Shown here: piece by piece, positions 12,071 to 23,821 of the stretch | How positions within the stretch are numbered: the stretch's first letter is position 1 | Layout of the letters: every line of letters begins with the position of its first letter | Source of the DNA: Arcuatula senhousia | Taxonomy: Eukaryota > Mollusca > Bivalvia > Mytilida > Mytilidae | DNA: 64,000 nucleotides | Direction: 5' to 3' | Assembly (NCBI GenBank): GCA_963971305.1 | Contig: OZ020303.1 | Coordinates: 63,612,867-63,676,866, forward strand | The notes under the pieces: generated by a model | Told to the model about the DNA's origin: nothing | The model's input: only the letters and a program-made list of their open reading frames with translations | Databases searched by the model: none | Program-made: the position numbers and the translations under genes

Positions 12071-15000
12071 GTGATTTTCCTTTTCGTTTTTCGTTTTCCT
12101 TTTCGATTTTGAATAGGAAAATGACCCATTTTCCTTTTCGTTTTTCATTTTCCTTTTCGATTTTGAATAGGAAAATGACTCATTTTCCTTTTCGTTATTC
12201 ATTTTCCTTTTCGTTTTTCATTTTCCTTTTCGATTTTGAATAGGAAAATGACCCATTTTCCTTTTCGTTATTCATTTTCCTTTTCAAATTTTTTTTTTCG
12301 AAAATTTTTTTTTCCGATTTTTTTTTTTTTTTTTTCGATTTTGAATAGGAAAATGACCCATTTTCCTTTTCGTTTTTCATTTTCCTTTTCGATTTTGAAT
12401 AGGAAAATGACTCATTTTCCTTTTCGTTATTCATTTTCCTTTTCGTTTTTCATTTTCCTTTTCGATTTTGAATAGGAAAATGACCCATTTTCCTTTTCGT
12501 TATTCATTTTCCTTTTCAAATTTTTTTTTTCAAAAAAAATTTTTTTCGATTTTTTTTTTTTTTTTCGATTTTGAATAGGAAAATGACCCATTTTTCTTTT
12601 CGTTTTTCATTTTCCTTTTCGATTCTGAATAGGAAAATGACTCATTTTCCTTTTCGTTATTCATTTTCCTTTTCGTTTTTCATTTTCCTTTTCGATTTTG
12701 AATAGGAAAATGACCCATTTTCCTTTTCGTTATTCATTTTCCTTTTCAATTTTTTTTTTCAAAAATTTTTTTTTTCAATTTTGATTAGGAAAATGACCCA
12801 TTTTCCTTTTCGTTTTTCATTTTCCTTTTCGATTTTGAATAGGAAAATGACTCATTTTCCTTTTCGTTATTCATTTTCCTTTTCGTTTTTCATTTTCCTT
12901 TTCGATTTTGAATAGGAAAATGACCCATTTTCCTTTTTGTTATTCATTTTCCTTTTCAAATTTTTTTTTTCAAAAAATTTTTTTTTCGATTTTTTTTTTT
13001 TTTTTCGATTTTGAATAGGAAAATGACCCATTTTTCTTTTCGTTTTTCATTTTCCTTTTCGATTCTGAATAGGAAAATGACTCATTTTCCTTTTCGTTAT
13101 TCATTTTCCTTTTCGTTTTTCATTTTCCTTTTCGATTTTGAATAGGAAAATGACCCATTTTCCTTTTCGTTATTCATTTTCCTTTTCAATTTTTTTTTTT
13201 CAAAAAATTTTTTTTTCGATTTTTTTTTTTTTTTTCGATTTTGAATAGGAAAATGACCCATTTTCCTTTTCGTTTTTCATTTTCCTTTTCGATTTTGAAT
13301 AGGAAAATGACCCATTTTCCTTTTCGTTATTCATTTTCCTTTTCAAATTTTTTTTAAAAAAATTTTTTTTTTTTCGATTTTTTTTTTTCGATTTCGAAAT
13401 TACCCATTTTCCTTTTCATTTTTCCTTTTCCTTTTCGATTTTGAATAGGAAAATGACTCATTTTCCTTTTCGTTATTCATTTTCTTTTTCGTTTTTCATT
13501 TTCCTTTTCAATTTTGAATAGGAAAATGACCCATTTTCCTTTTCGTTATTCATTTTCCTTTTCAAATTTATTTTTTCAAAAAAATTTTTTTTCGAATTTT
13601 TTTTTTTTTTCGATTTTGAATAGGAAAATGACTCATTTTCCTTTTCGTTTTTCATTTTCCTTTTCGTTTTTCATTTCCCTTTTCGATTTTGAATAGGAAA
13701 ATGACCCATTTTCCTTTTCGTTATTCATTTTCCTTTTCAAAATTTTTTTTCAAATTTTTTTTTGTTCGATTTTTTTTTTTTTTTTTTTTTGATTTTGAAT
13801 AGGAAAATTACCCATTTTCCTTTTCGTTTTTCATTTTCCTTTTCGATTTTGAATAGGAAAATGAGTTCATTTCCCTTTTCGTTATTCATTTTCCTTTTCG
13901 TTTTTCATTTTCCCTTTCGATTTTGAATAGGAAAATGACCCATTTTCCTTTTCATTTTTCCTTTTCCTTTTTGTTATTCATTTTTTTTTCGCTTTTAATT
14001 TTTCTTTTCGATTTTGAATAGGAAAATGACCCATTTTCCTTTTCGTTTTTCATTTTCCTTTTCGATTTTGAATAGGAAAATGACTCATTTTCCTTTTCGT
14101 TATTCATTTTCCTTTTCGTTATTCATTTTCCTTTTCAATTTTTTTTTTTCAAAAAATTTTTTTTTCGATTTTTTTTTTTTTTCGATTTTGAATAGGAAAA
14201 TGACCCATTTTCCTTTTCGTTTTTCATTTTCCTTTTCGATTTTGAATAGGAAAATGACCCATTTTCCTTTTCGTTATTCATTTTCCTTTTCAAATTTTTT
14301 TAAAAAAAATTTTTTTTTTTTCGATTTTTTTTTTTCGATTTCGAAATTACCCATTTTCCTTTTCATTTTTCCTTTTCCTTTTCGATTTTGAATAGGAAAA
14401 TGACTCATTTTCCTTTTCGTTATTCATTTTCCTTTTCGTTTTTCATTTTCCTTTTCAATTTTGAATAGGAAAATGACCCATTTTCCTTTTCGTTATTCAT
14501 TTTCCTTTTCAAATTTATTTTTTCAAAAAAAATTTTTTTCGAATTTTTTTTTTTTTTCGATTTTGAATAGGAAAATGACTCATTTTCCTTTTCGTTTTTC
14601 ATTTTCCTTTTCGTTTTTCATTTCCCTTTTCGATTTTGAATAGGAAAATGACCCATTTTCCTTTTCGTTATTCATTTTCCTTTTCAAAATTTTTTTTCAA
14701 ATTTTTTTTTGTTCGATTTTTTTTTTTTTTTTTTTTTTGATTTTGAATAGGAAAATTACCCATTTTCCTTTTCGTTTTTCATTTTCCTTTTCGATTTTGA
14801 ATAGGAAAATGAGTTCATTTCCCTTTTCGTTATTCATTTTCCTTTTCGTTTTTCATTTTCCCTTTCGATTTTGAATAGGAAAATGACCCATTTTCCTTTT
14901 CATTTTTCCTTTTCCTTTTTGTTATTCATTTTTTTTTCGCTTTTAATTTTTCTTTTCGATTTTGAATAGGAAAATGACCCATTTTCCTTTTCGTTTTTCA

Positions 15001-18000
15001 TTTTCCTTTTCGATTTTGAATAGGAAAATGACTCATTTTCCTTTTCGTTATTCATTTTCCTTTTCGTTTTTCATTTTCCTTTTCGAATTGGAATAGGAAA
15101 ATGACCCATTTTCCTTTTCGTTATTCATTTTCCTTTTCAAATTTTATTTCGAATTTTTTTTTTTTTTTTTTGATTTTGAATAGGAAAATGACCCATTTTC
15201 CTTTTCGTTTTTCATTTTCCTTTTCGATTTTGAATAGGAAAATGACCCATTTTCCTTTTCGTTATTCATTTTCCTTTTCAAATTTTAAAATTTTTTTTTT
15301 TTTTTTCGATTTTTTTTTTTTTTTTTCGATTTCGAAATTACCCATTTTCCTTTTCATTTTTCCTTTTCCTTTTCGATTTTGAATAGGAAAATGACTCATT
15401 TTCCTTTTCGTTATTCATTTTCCTTTTCGTTATTCATTTTCTTTTTCAAATTTATTTTTTCAAAAAAAAATTTTTTCGAATTTTTTTTTTTTTCGATTTT
15501 GAATAGGAAAATAACTCATTTTCCTTTTCGTTATTCATTTTCCTTTTCGTTTTTCATTTTCCTTTTCGATTTTGAATAGGAAAATGACCCATTTTCCTTT
15601 TCGTTATTCATTTTCCTTTTCAAATTTTTTTTTCAAATTTTTTTATGTTCGATTTTTTTTTTTTTTTTTTTTTTTGATTTTGAATAGGAAAATGACCCAT
15701 TTTCCTTTTCGTTTTTCATTTTCCTTTTCGATTTCGAATAGGAAAATGAGTTCATTTTCCTTTTCGTTATTCATTTTCCTTTTCGTTTTTCATTTTCCCT
15801 TTCGATTTGAATAGGAAAATGACCCATTTTCCTTTTCATTTTTCCTTTTCCTTTTTGTTATTCATTTTTTTTTCGCTTTTAATTTTTCTTTTCGATTTTG
15901 AATAGGAAAATTACCCATTTTCCTTTTCGTTTTTCATTTTCCTTTTCGATTTTGAATAGGAAACTGACCCATTTTCCTTTTCGTTATTCATTTTCCTTTT
16001 CGTTTTTCATTTTCCTTTTCGATTTTGAATAGGAAAATGACCCATTTTCCTTTTCGTTTTTCATTTTCCTTTTCGATTTTGAATAGGAAAATGACCCATT
16101 TTCCTTTTCAAATTTTTTTTTTCAAAAAATTTTTTTTTCGATTTTTTTTTTTTTTTTTCCGATTTTGAATAGGAAAATGACCCATTTTCCTTTTCGTTTT
16201 TCATTTTCCTTTTCGATTTTGAATAGGAAAATGACTCATTTTCCTTTTCGTTATTCATTTTCCTTTTCGATTTTGAATAGGAAAATGACTCATTTTCCTT
16301 TTCGTTTTTCATTTTCCCTTTCGATTTTGAATAGGAAAATGACTCATTTTCCTTTTCATTTTTCCTTTTCCTTTTTGTTATTCATTTTTTTTTTCGCTTT
16401 TAATTTTTCTTTTCGATTTTGATTTTCCTTTTCGTTTTTCATTTTCCTTTTCGATTTTGAATAGGAAAATGGCCCATTTTCCTTTTCGTTATTCATTTTC
16501 CTTTTCAAATTTTTTTTTCAAAAATTTTTTTTTTTCGAATTTTTTTTTTTTTTCGATTTTGAATAGGAAAATGACCCATTTTCCTTTTCGTTTTTCATTT
16601 TCCTTTTCGATTTTGAATAGGAAAATGACTCATTTTCCTTTTCGTTATTCATTTTCCTTTTCGTTTTTCCTTTTCCTTTTCGATTTTGAATAGGAAAATG
16701 ACCCATTTTCCTTTTCGTTATTCATTTTCCTTTTCAATTTTTTTTTTTTTTCAAAAAATTTTTTTTTTCGAATTTTTTTTTTTTGGATTTTGAATAGGAA
16801 AATGACCCATTTTCCTTTTCGTTTTTCATTTTCCTTTTCGATTTTGAATAGGAAAATGACCCATTTTCCTTTTCGTTATTCATTTTCCTTTTCAATTTTT
16901 TTTTTTCAAAAAAAATTTTTTCGAATTTTTTTTTTTTGGATTTTGAATAGGAAAATGACCCATTTTCCTTTTCGTTTTTCATTTTCCTTTTCGATTTTGA
17001 ATAGGAAAATGACTCATTTTCCTTTTCGTTATTCATTTTCCTTTTCGATTTTGAATAGGAAAATGACCCATTTTCCTTTTCGTTATTCATTTTCCTTTTC
17101 AAATTTTTTTTTTCAAAAAATTTTTTTTTCGAATTTTTTTTTTTTTTTTTTTATTTTGAATAGGAAAATGACCCATTTTCCTTTTCGTTATTCATTTTCC
17201 TTTTCAATTTTTTTTTTTTCAAAATTTTTTTTTTTTCGAATTTTTTTTTTTGGATTCTGAATAGGAAAATGACCCATTTTCCTTTTCGTTTTTCATTTTC
17301 CTTTTCGATTTTGAATAGGAAAATGACCCATTTTCCTTTTCGTTATTCATTTTCCTTTTCAATTTTTTTTTTTCAAAAAAAATTTTTTCGAATTTTTTTT
17401 TTTGGATTTTGAATAGGAAAATGACCCATTTTCCTTTTCGTTTTTCATTTTCCTTTTCGATTTTGAATAGGAAAATGAGTTCATTTTCCTTTTCGTTATT
17501 CATTTTCCTTTTCGTTTTTCATTTTCCCTTTCGATTTTGAATAGGAAAATGACCCATTTTCCTTTTCATTTTTCCTTTTCCTTTTTGTTATTCATTTTTT
17601 TCGCTTTTAATTTTTCTTTTCGATTTTGAATAGGAAAATGACCCATTTTCCTTTTCGTTATTCATTTTCCTTTTCAAATTTTTTTTTTTCAAAAAATTTT
17701 TTTTTCGAATTTTTTTTTTTTTTTTTTTATTTTGAATAGGAAAATGACCCATTTTCCTTTTCGTTATTCATTTTCCTTTTCAATTTTTTTTTTTTTTCAA
17801 AATTTTTTTTTTTTCGAATTTTTTTTTTTTGATTTTGAATAGGAAAATGACCCATTTTCCTTTTCGTTTTTCATTTTCCTTTTCGATTTTGAATAGGAAA
17901 ATGACCCATTTTCCTTTTCGTTATTCATTTCCCTTTTCAATTTTTTTTTTAAAAAAAAATTTTTCGAATTTTTTTTTTTTGGATTTTGAATAGGAAAATG

Positions 18001-19133
18001 ACCCATTTTCCTTTTCGTTTTTCATTTTCCTTTTCGATTTTGAATAGGAAAATGAGTTCATTTTCCTTTTCGTTATTCATTTTCCTTTTCGTTTTTCATT
18101 TTCCCTTTCGATTTTGAATAGGAAAATGACCCATTTTCCTTTTCATTTTTCCTTTTCCTTTTTGTTATTCATTTTTTTTTTCGCTTTTAATTTTTCTTTT
18201 CGATTTTGAATAGGAAAATTACCCATTTTCCTTTTCGTTTTTCATTTTCCTTTTCGATTTTGAATAGGAAAATGACCCATTTTCCTTTTCGTTATTCATT
18301 TTCCTTTTCGTTTTTCATTTTCCTTTTCGATTTTGAATAGGAAAATGACCCATTTTCCTTTTCGTTTTTCATTTTCCTTTTCGATTTTGAATAGGAAAAT
18401 GACTCATTTTCCTTTTCGTTATTCATTTTCCTTTTCGTTTTTCATTTTCCTTTTCGATTTTGAATAGGAAAATGACCCATTTTCCTTTTCGTTATTCATT
18501 TTCCTTTTCAAATTTTTTTTTTCGAAAAATTTTTTTTTCGAATTTTTTTTTTTTTGGATTTTGAATAGGAAAATGACCCATTTTCCTTTTCGTTTTTCAT
18601 TTTCCTTTTCGATTTTGAATAGGAAAATGACCCATTTTCCTTTTCGTTATTCATTTTCCTTTTCAATTTTTTTTTTTCAAAAAATTTTTTTTCGAATTTT
18701 TTTTTTTTGGATTTTGAATAGGAAAATGACCCATTTTCCTTTTCGTTTTTCATTTTCCTTTTCGATTTTGAATAGGAAAATGACTCATTTTCCTTTTCGT
18801 TATTCATTTTCCTTTTCGTTTTTCATTTTCCTTTTCGATTTTGAATAGGAAAATGACCCATTTTCCTTTTCGTTATTCATTTTCCTTTTCAAATTTTTTT
18901 TTTCAAAAAAAAATTTTTTCGATTTTTTTTTTTTTTTTTTTTTTTTATTTTGAATAGGAAAATGACCCATTTTCCTTTTCGTTATTCATTTTCCTTTTCG
19001 ATTTTGAATTTTCCTTTTCGTTATTCATTTTCCTTTTCGTTTTTCATTTTCCTTTTCGATTTTGAATAGGAAAACGACCCATTATCCTTTTTGTTTTTCA
19101 TTTTCCTTTGCGATTTTAAATAGGAAAATGGCC
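12071..19133 (+). repeat. 7-kb satellite array, 54-bp unit, pyrimidine-rich on plus strand
   Basis: The basic unit is 54 bp: GATTTTGAATAGGAAAATGA, CCCATTTTCCTTTTCG, then an 18-bp block TTTTTCATTTTCCTTTTC (variant TTATTCATTTTCC). GGAAAATG-ACC-CATTTTCC in each unit is a short inverted repeat. Units are separated by T-rich linkers with TCAAATTTT and TTCGATTTT. Larger blocks repeat: the stretch starting near 13339 recurs near 14286 (offset about 947 bp) and again near 15300. Since 54 is a multiple of three, long ORFs appear on both strands (RKMTHFPFRFSFSFS or NNEKENGSFSYSKSK); they are by-products. An inverted array of the same repeat is at 34868-40055. Confidence 0.93.
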
Positions 19134-19512
19134 CATATAACTCTCAAGGTTATTTTTCAAATTTGTTGACTTTTCAAAACGTTAGAACCCCCCCCCCCCC
19201 CCCATTTTAACCTTACTAGTTGTAATGTTACAATCCCACAAATGTGTAAATATTTTTTTCAACCAAGCTTCGATTTGAAATTTTTAACCACTGTAATTAT
19301 TCACTTATTCACAGTCTTCTACTGTAAATTGCAGAATATATAACCTAAAAATTGTTAATTTTGGAAATACATTGTTTTGTTCGTTATCGTAATTTGTTGA
19401 ATTAATTTCTACTTAGTGTTTCAGCTAGGGTCATAAGAGTTCAAAATGTTCAAAATGTTTTGGTTCACCAATATGTTATGTACGGAAGCTTATTAGGGAC
19501 ATGCATAAAAAA
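19134..19512. other. Spacer with a poly-C tract
   Basis: Contains a run of about 17 C residues at about 19187-19203. Otherwise AT-rich with no gene seen. Confidence 0.5.
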
Positions 19513-19515
19513 AAT

Positions 19516-19741
19516 TTCGCCGCGGCGAGTTACTATTTCGCCCTGGCCACTTATTATTTCGCCGCGGCGAGTTACTATCTCACCTCGGCGACTTATTATC
19601 TCGCCCCGGCGACTTACTATCTCGCCCCGGCGACTTATTATCTCGCCCCTGCTAAATACTATCTCACCCCGGCGAGTTACTATTTCGCCTCGGTGACTTA
19701 CTATCTCGCCCTGGCGAGATAACTGTCTCGCCCCGGCGACT
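19516..19741 (+). repeat. 21-bp GC-palindrome minisatellite, left array
   Basis: About 11 units of 21 bp, each with a core TCGCC-NN-GGCGA (for example the 12-base palindrome TCGCCGCGGCGA) joined by TTACTAT or TTATTAT. The period is seven codons, so ORFs reading ISPRRVT or ISPRRLI run through it. The left flank CTTATTAGGGACATGCATAA matches, inverted, the right flank of the array at 25866-26285. Confidence 0.9.
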
Positions 19742-20420
19742 TATCCTTTAAAAAAATAGCGGGTAACGAAAGATTTTTGCGCTATTTTTTTCCCGTAAAA
19801 ATCGGCTAACTCATTACGGAGTTATTGCTCTTTTTGACATCTTTTGCCGATTTTTACTTTTATAACTTCTTATAAAATTTTGCTACTATGTTCATTGTCT
19901 ACTCCTTCAAAAATCTTCTCTACAACTGATTGGACAAATGCAACCAAACTTGAAACTTGATATATATGTTTGTTAGGGTATCCTGCACGGAACTGATGTG
20001 GGGATTTTTTATTCTTAGAAATTCATGGCCGCCGATTCTAAAAATAGTACATTGGGTAAAACAGCACTTTTTTTAAAATAACGCAAAAATGGTTAGGTTA
20101 AGCCACATTTTTTGAGGGGTAAACAATTTCAGAATGATGAAAACTACCTGTGGACAAATATCCGTAAAAATCTGATAACTGATGCTGGTGTAATTGCCCT
20201 TTTTTGTCGGGCTTTGCTAATTTTTAGTTTGTCATTGCTTGGCGTCCGCCATCGTTGTTAGCAACTTTTAAATCCTTTTATACAAAACCAGAAGGCAAAA
20301 ATGAAGTAAAATTTGGCATAAATGTACCTTAGGGTATTGTGCAAAAAGTTTGATTTGGGATTTTTTATCCATCCACAAATATGGTGGCTGTTGCTAAAAC
20401 TAAATGGAGCCTTCCCCGGA
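19742..20420. repeat. Degenerate repeat similar to hairpin-ended family bodies
   Basis: Words such as GGGTATCCTGCACGGAACTG, TCATGGCCGCC and AGTACATTGGGTAAAACAGC match the style of family D (for example GAACATAGGGGTAAATTGCA at about 48112). There is no intact end. No gene seen. Confidence 0.45.
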
Positions 20421-20424
20421 AGGC

Positions 20425-21760
20425 ATATGTCGCCTGTGTATCTATGTTTTCTTGTAAACAGGAAGCAGATGGGTTACGGGCATAAAAACTCTCTATACCG
20501 TATAAAACACTAGAGGCTGAAGCTGTATGCAAAGTATCAAGTGGTCTGACTGTTGCATGCAGTTACCCGAAAAGTGTGACGAAAATTTTGCGTATATGTT
20601 CATTGTATATAAAACGTTAAGTGGTCTGTTGCATGCAGTTACCCGAAAAGTGTGACGAAAATTTTGCGAATATGTTCATTGTATACTCCTCAAAAAAGTT
20701 ACGCAACAGTGGAAAATTTCCCTATATGTTTAAAGTTAACCTTCCTTATTATAAACTGATATTGCGAAGCCGTTTTTCAATCATTTTTTATCAAATAAAA
20801 ACCAAGAAAAAGAGAAACAAATGAAGTTTACTTTTTATGATTTGGGCAAAATCCTAGCTGTTCCGGTTTTTGATAGAACGCGAGTAGAACATAACCAATG
20901 TTTTTCCACGGATAATGTTGGTTGATTTAAACGGGTTGTTGACGCATAAAATTAACAGTTGATTTCTACTTGTGATATCTTAAAATCCGGTGAAGTGACG
21001 ATTTTTCTGAAATCATAAAAATAAATTTCAATCATTTCTCGTTCTCTTGGTTTTTATTTGATTAAAATCGGTTAAGAAATGGCTTTGCAATACAAAAAAA
21101 ATATTAGGTAGGTTTATTTAAAATATATAGGGAAATTTTGTATTGTTGCGTAACTTTTTTGAGTGAGTATATATAAAACGTTTAAACGTATTCGTGAAAC
21201 AGAAAATAGTTATTTTACGGGCATAAAATTTATATTAACCTTAAAGTACTATGGGATGAAGCTACATGCCAAATATCAAGAGGCTGTGGCATGTAGTTGC
21301 CCGGAAAACTGCGACGAACATTTTGCATATATGTTCATTGAAAATAAAACGTTTAGCATTGGTAATGTCCGTCAAACACAAATAGTTTTTTTTTGCGGGC
21401 ATAAAATCGCTTTACACCTTATATAGTACTATGGGATGAAGCTACATGCCAAATATCAAAGGCTGTGGCATATAGTTGCCCGGAAAACTGCGACGAAAAT
21501 TTTGCATATATGTTCATTGTATATAAAACGTTAAGTTATTCGTCAAACAGGAAGTAGTTATTCTTCGGGCATAAAATCGCTTTACACCTTATAGTACTTT
21601 GGGATGAAGCTACATGCTAAATATCAAGAGGCTGTGGCATAAAGTTGCCTGGAAAACTACGACGGAAATTTTTGTGAATCCGCAGGACGACGGATGGAGC
21701 CAAAGTAATCCCTATATCATGTCGCATCTGCAACACGTTGCAGGCGACATAAATAACATC
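20425..21760 (-). repeat. Hairpin-ended tandem-repeat element, family E, with nested MITE
   Basis: Tandem units carry GGGATGAAGCTACATGCC (at about 21252, 21432 and 21600, spacing about 168-180 bp), CCGGAAAACTGCGACGAA and TATATGTTCATTG. Earlier degenerate units lie at 20500-20685. The right end is GAATCCGCAGGACGACGGAT followed by a stem-loop, ATGTCGCATCTGCAAC / GTTGCAGGCGACAT (21719-21750). Read on the minus strand this is hairpin, linker, then repeats. The unit series is split by the MITE at 20686-21167. A relative lies at 62405-62660. Confidence 0.75.
20686..21167. mobile_element. TA-flanked foldback MITE nested in family E
   Basis: The ends are CTCCTCAAAAAAGTTACG and, inverted, CTCACTCAAAAAAGTTACG. 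They match perfectly over CTCAAAAAAGTTACGCAACA, and the inverted similarity continues for about 150 bp into each side (for example TATCAAATAAAAACCAAGA and its complement). The element is 482 bp and flanked by TA on both sides, as in the Tc1/mariner group (inference). It interrupts a family E unit between TTCATTGTATA and TATATAAAACG, so it is younger than that repeat. Confidence 0.87.
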
Positions 21761-22065
21761 CTACCTCCAGGGATAAAACTAACTTAAGGGCATAGCAACC
21801 CAAAAACAATAATAGACGGAAGAAATTTGAAGTCACCATCCTCATTCAGAATGAAAAGATCTACAAAAGTCTCCATTAAAGATTTTATTTGCACAAAAAG
21901 TTCATATAAGCATACTAGACCAGGTGAGCGATTCAGTCTCCTGTGAGCCTCTCGTTGAATTGATCCGATGAAACCTGCTGCTGTTGCTAAAATAGAGCAG
22001 GAGGGTTAAATAACAGGTTTATTGCAAAAAGCTCAAAACGGCCATAGAACTATATCAAAATTCTT
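21761..22065 (+). repeat. Family D 3' end fragment
   Basis: Contains the characteristic terminus GGTGAGCGATTCAGTCTCCT with TGTGAGCCTCTCGTTG (about 21925-21960), preceded by body words such as ACAAAAGTCTCCATTAA. It is degenerate and lacks the 5' hairpin. Confidence 0.55.
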
Positions 22066-22069
22066 GCAA

Positions 22070-22265
22070 GGGTAAAAAAATAACGAACTTGTGAAGAATC
22101 AATCTCAAATATTCATTGCAAAAGACAAATCAAGAGCACTCGCCGGATATATGAATGATCAAAATAGTCCTGACTTGGTAGAGGCGTTCAAATTTGAAAC
22201 GTTTATGGCGCCAAACCTCCCTGTTCAATTACATTCATATGATCCGGTAGTAACAAAAACACAAC
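22070..22265 (+). repeat. Dispersed repeat family C, copy
   Basis: Retains ATCAATCTCAAATATTCATT, AGTCCTGACTTGGTAGAGGC and the CCGGTAGTAACAAAAACACA tail. Confidence 0.62.
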
Positions 22266-22539
22266 ATGGTTGTAAATATTAAAACGAAAGAATATGAAAT
22301 GTGTGCCAGAAAGACACGATTCACATATAGACATCATATTATTTAAAAAAGATCAAAATGAATTTCACTGCGTTTAGCGCTTTTCTGGATAAACCTTCAT
22401 CAGACAAGCTAGGGGCCGAAAAACTGGAAGACCGGTAACACATACACAGTAGAGCATGACATATTGCTGAATGTTAAAAAAAAGTCATTATGCATTCCAA
22501 TGGATGGAGTCGTACTAGTATATGAGGCCCCGTAATTGC

Positions 22540-23252
22540 CGAGTTGATGTTAACTCCAATGTGTCCTCAGTGCGAGCACTTGACTGCAGTGTTCCACAGG
22601 GAAGTTGCAAGCCTCGGGCCGTGGCTTTACCTAACCTATGCAGAAACAATTTTTGACATAGTCCCTCCCTCCATTCAGTGTATGGTTTTGCAGACGATCA
22701 CACGGCAAACAGACGAGAATTAAGTCATCGGTAACAGAGGAACACGTGCCGTTACAGAACGTCAGAACTGTGCAGTGACCATCAATGAATGAATGAACCA
22801 TAACAAAATAAAATTGAACAATGCAAAAACACAGTTCATTCTATTTGAAAGTAAGAAACAACTTGAAATAAACATCTGTGAAAACCAAATTAAATCTGAA
22901 AACTGTAGTAGGTATCTTAGTGTATTATAGATGAATCTTTGAATTTTAAAGAGTGCATAAAAAGAAAATGTAAAACTCCTGTCAAAAGAAGCCACTGAAA
23001 CCTTAGTACTATCTTTGGTTATATCTCACTTAGATTACTGTAATATAATATTGTATGGTATTTCACAAACTGAATTGTCAAAACTTGAAATAATTCAGAA
23101 AATGTGTGCTAAACTTGTATTGTGTCGTTCTATGTATGACAGTTCTAGTAAACAAGCTCTGTTTGAATTGCATTGGCTTCCAATTAAGGCACGTATGATT
23201 TTAAAATCTTAACTTATATGTATAACTGTTCTGTTGGTAATGTACTATTGTA
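22540..23252 (+). pseudogene. Decayed non-LTR retrotransposon reverse transcriptase, C-terminal part
   Basis: Reverse-transcriptase motifs occur in order across three frames. CSVPQGSC (22585-22608) is the VPQGS motif. SLGPWLYLTY follows in a shifted frame. VYGFADD (22678-22698) holds the catalytic Asp pair. NKIKLNNAKTQFILF lies near 22803-22845, then DESLNFK near 22931. The C-terminal block is open at 23015-23212 and reads VISHLDYCN, IIQKMCAKLVL and ELHWLPIKAR, typical of Jockey/CR1-type LINEs. At least three frameshifts and several stops make it dead. Endonuclease and upstream palm are absent. It is cut at its 3' side by the TTAA MITE beginning at 23258. The clade within LINEs is uncertain. 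Confidence 0.88.
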
Positions 23253-23257
23253 GCTAA

Positions 23258-23817
23258 GGTTAGTGAGGACACCAGTCATGTGACCACAAAAAGCTAAAAA
23301 TGCAAAACAAAGGTCAAATTATGTTTATAAAGACATAAAACTCATACGAAATTGTTTAATGTTAAAATTTTGTCAAAATATAACCAAATAATAAGAAACT
23401 CACCAATAGTTCTTTAATTAACACATTTTTTTAATAAAACAAGGGAGATAACTCATGTGGAAATTGACAAAAAAATTACAAAGGTTTGTTAAGTAGACAG
23501 AAAATTAAGCTGGTGACCCCCTATATTTATTTTGTTTATTTCAAAATATAGCATAAAACATTAACTTTGAGAAAATAAAATCAAAATTTAAATTCGTAGA
23601 TTTTTTTCTGAGGCATGATTTTATGCTCATTTTATGTCTTTCCTATATAATCTATAGTAATTTAAGGAGACTTTGAACTTAAATTTTGCAAAAACAAGCC
23701 TGGAAAGGTGTTCCAATATTTATACACAAGAAAGTGTATATACAAAATATTGATATATTAAAAAATTAGCTATTTTAAATTCGGAATTATTTTTTGGGCC
23801 AGGTGTCCTCACTAACC
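23258..23817. mobile_element. TTAA-flanked MITE, copy 2
   Basis: Starts GGTTAGTGAGGACACCAG and ends GGTGTCCTCACTAACC. It is 560 bp, close in length and internal sequence to copy 1 at 1886-2444 (shared AACAAGGGAGATAA, AAGCTGGTGACCCCC and CTATATAATCTATAGTAATT). The right flank is TTAA (23818-23821); the left flank is CTAA, one change from TTAA. It has landed in the decayed LINE. Confidence 0.85.
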
Positions 23818-23821
23818 TTAA

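Noticed and set aside
12195..18848. Many ORFs of 60-156 codons in the left satellite
   Set aside because: They translate the 54-bp unit, occur on both strands, and break wherever a linker changes length. No start, splice or domain supports a gene.
19516..19741. CRISPR-like spaced palindromic repeats
   Set aside because: Units are contiguous 21-mers with no unique spacers, and the genome is eukaryotic. It is a minisatellite.
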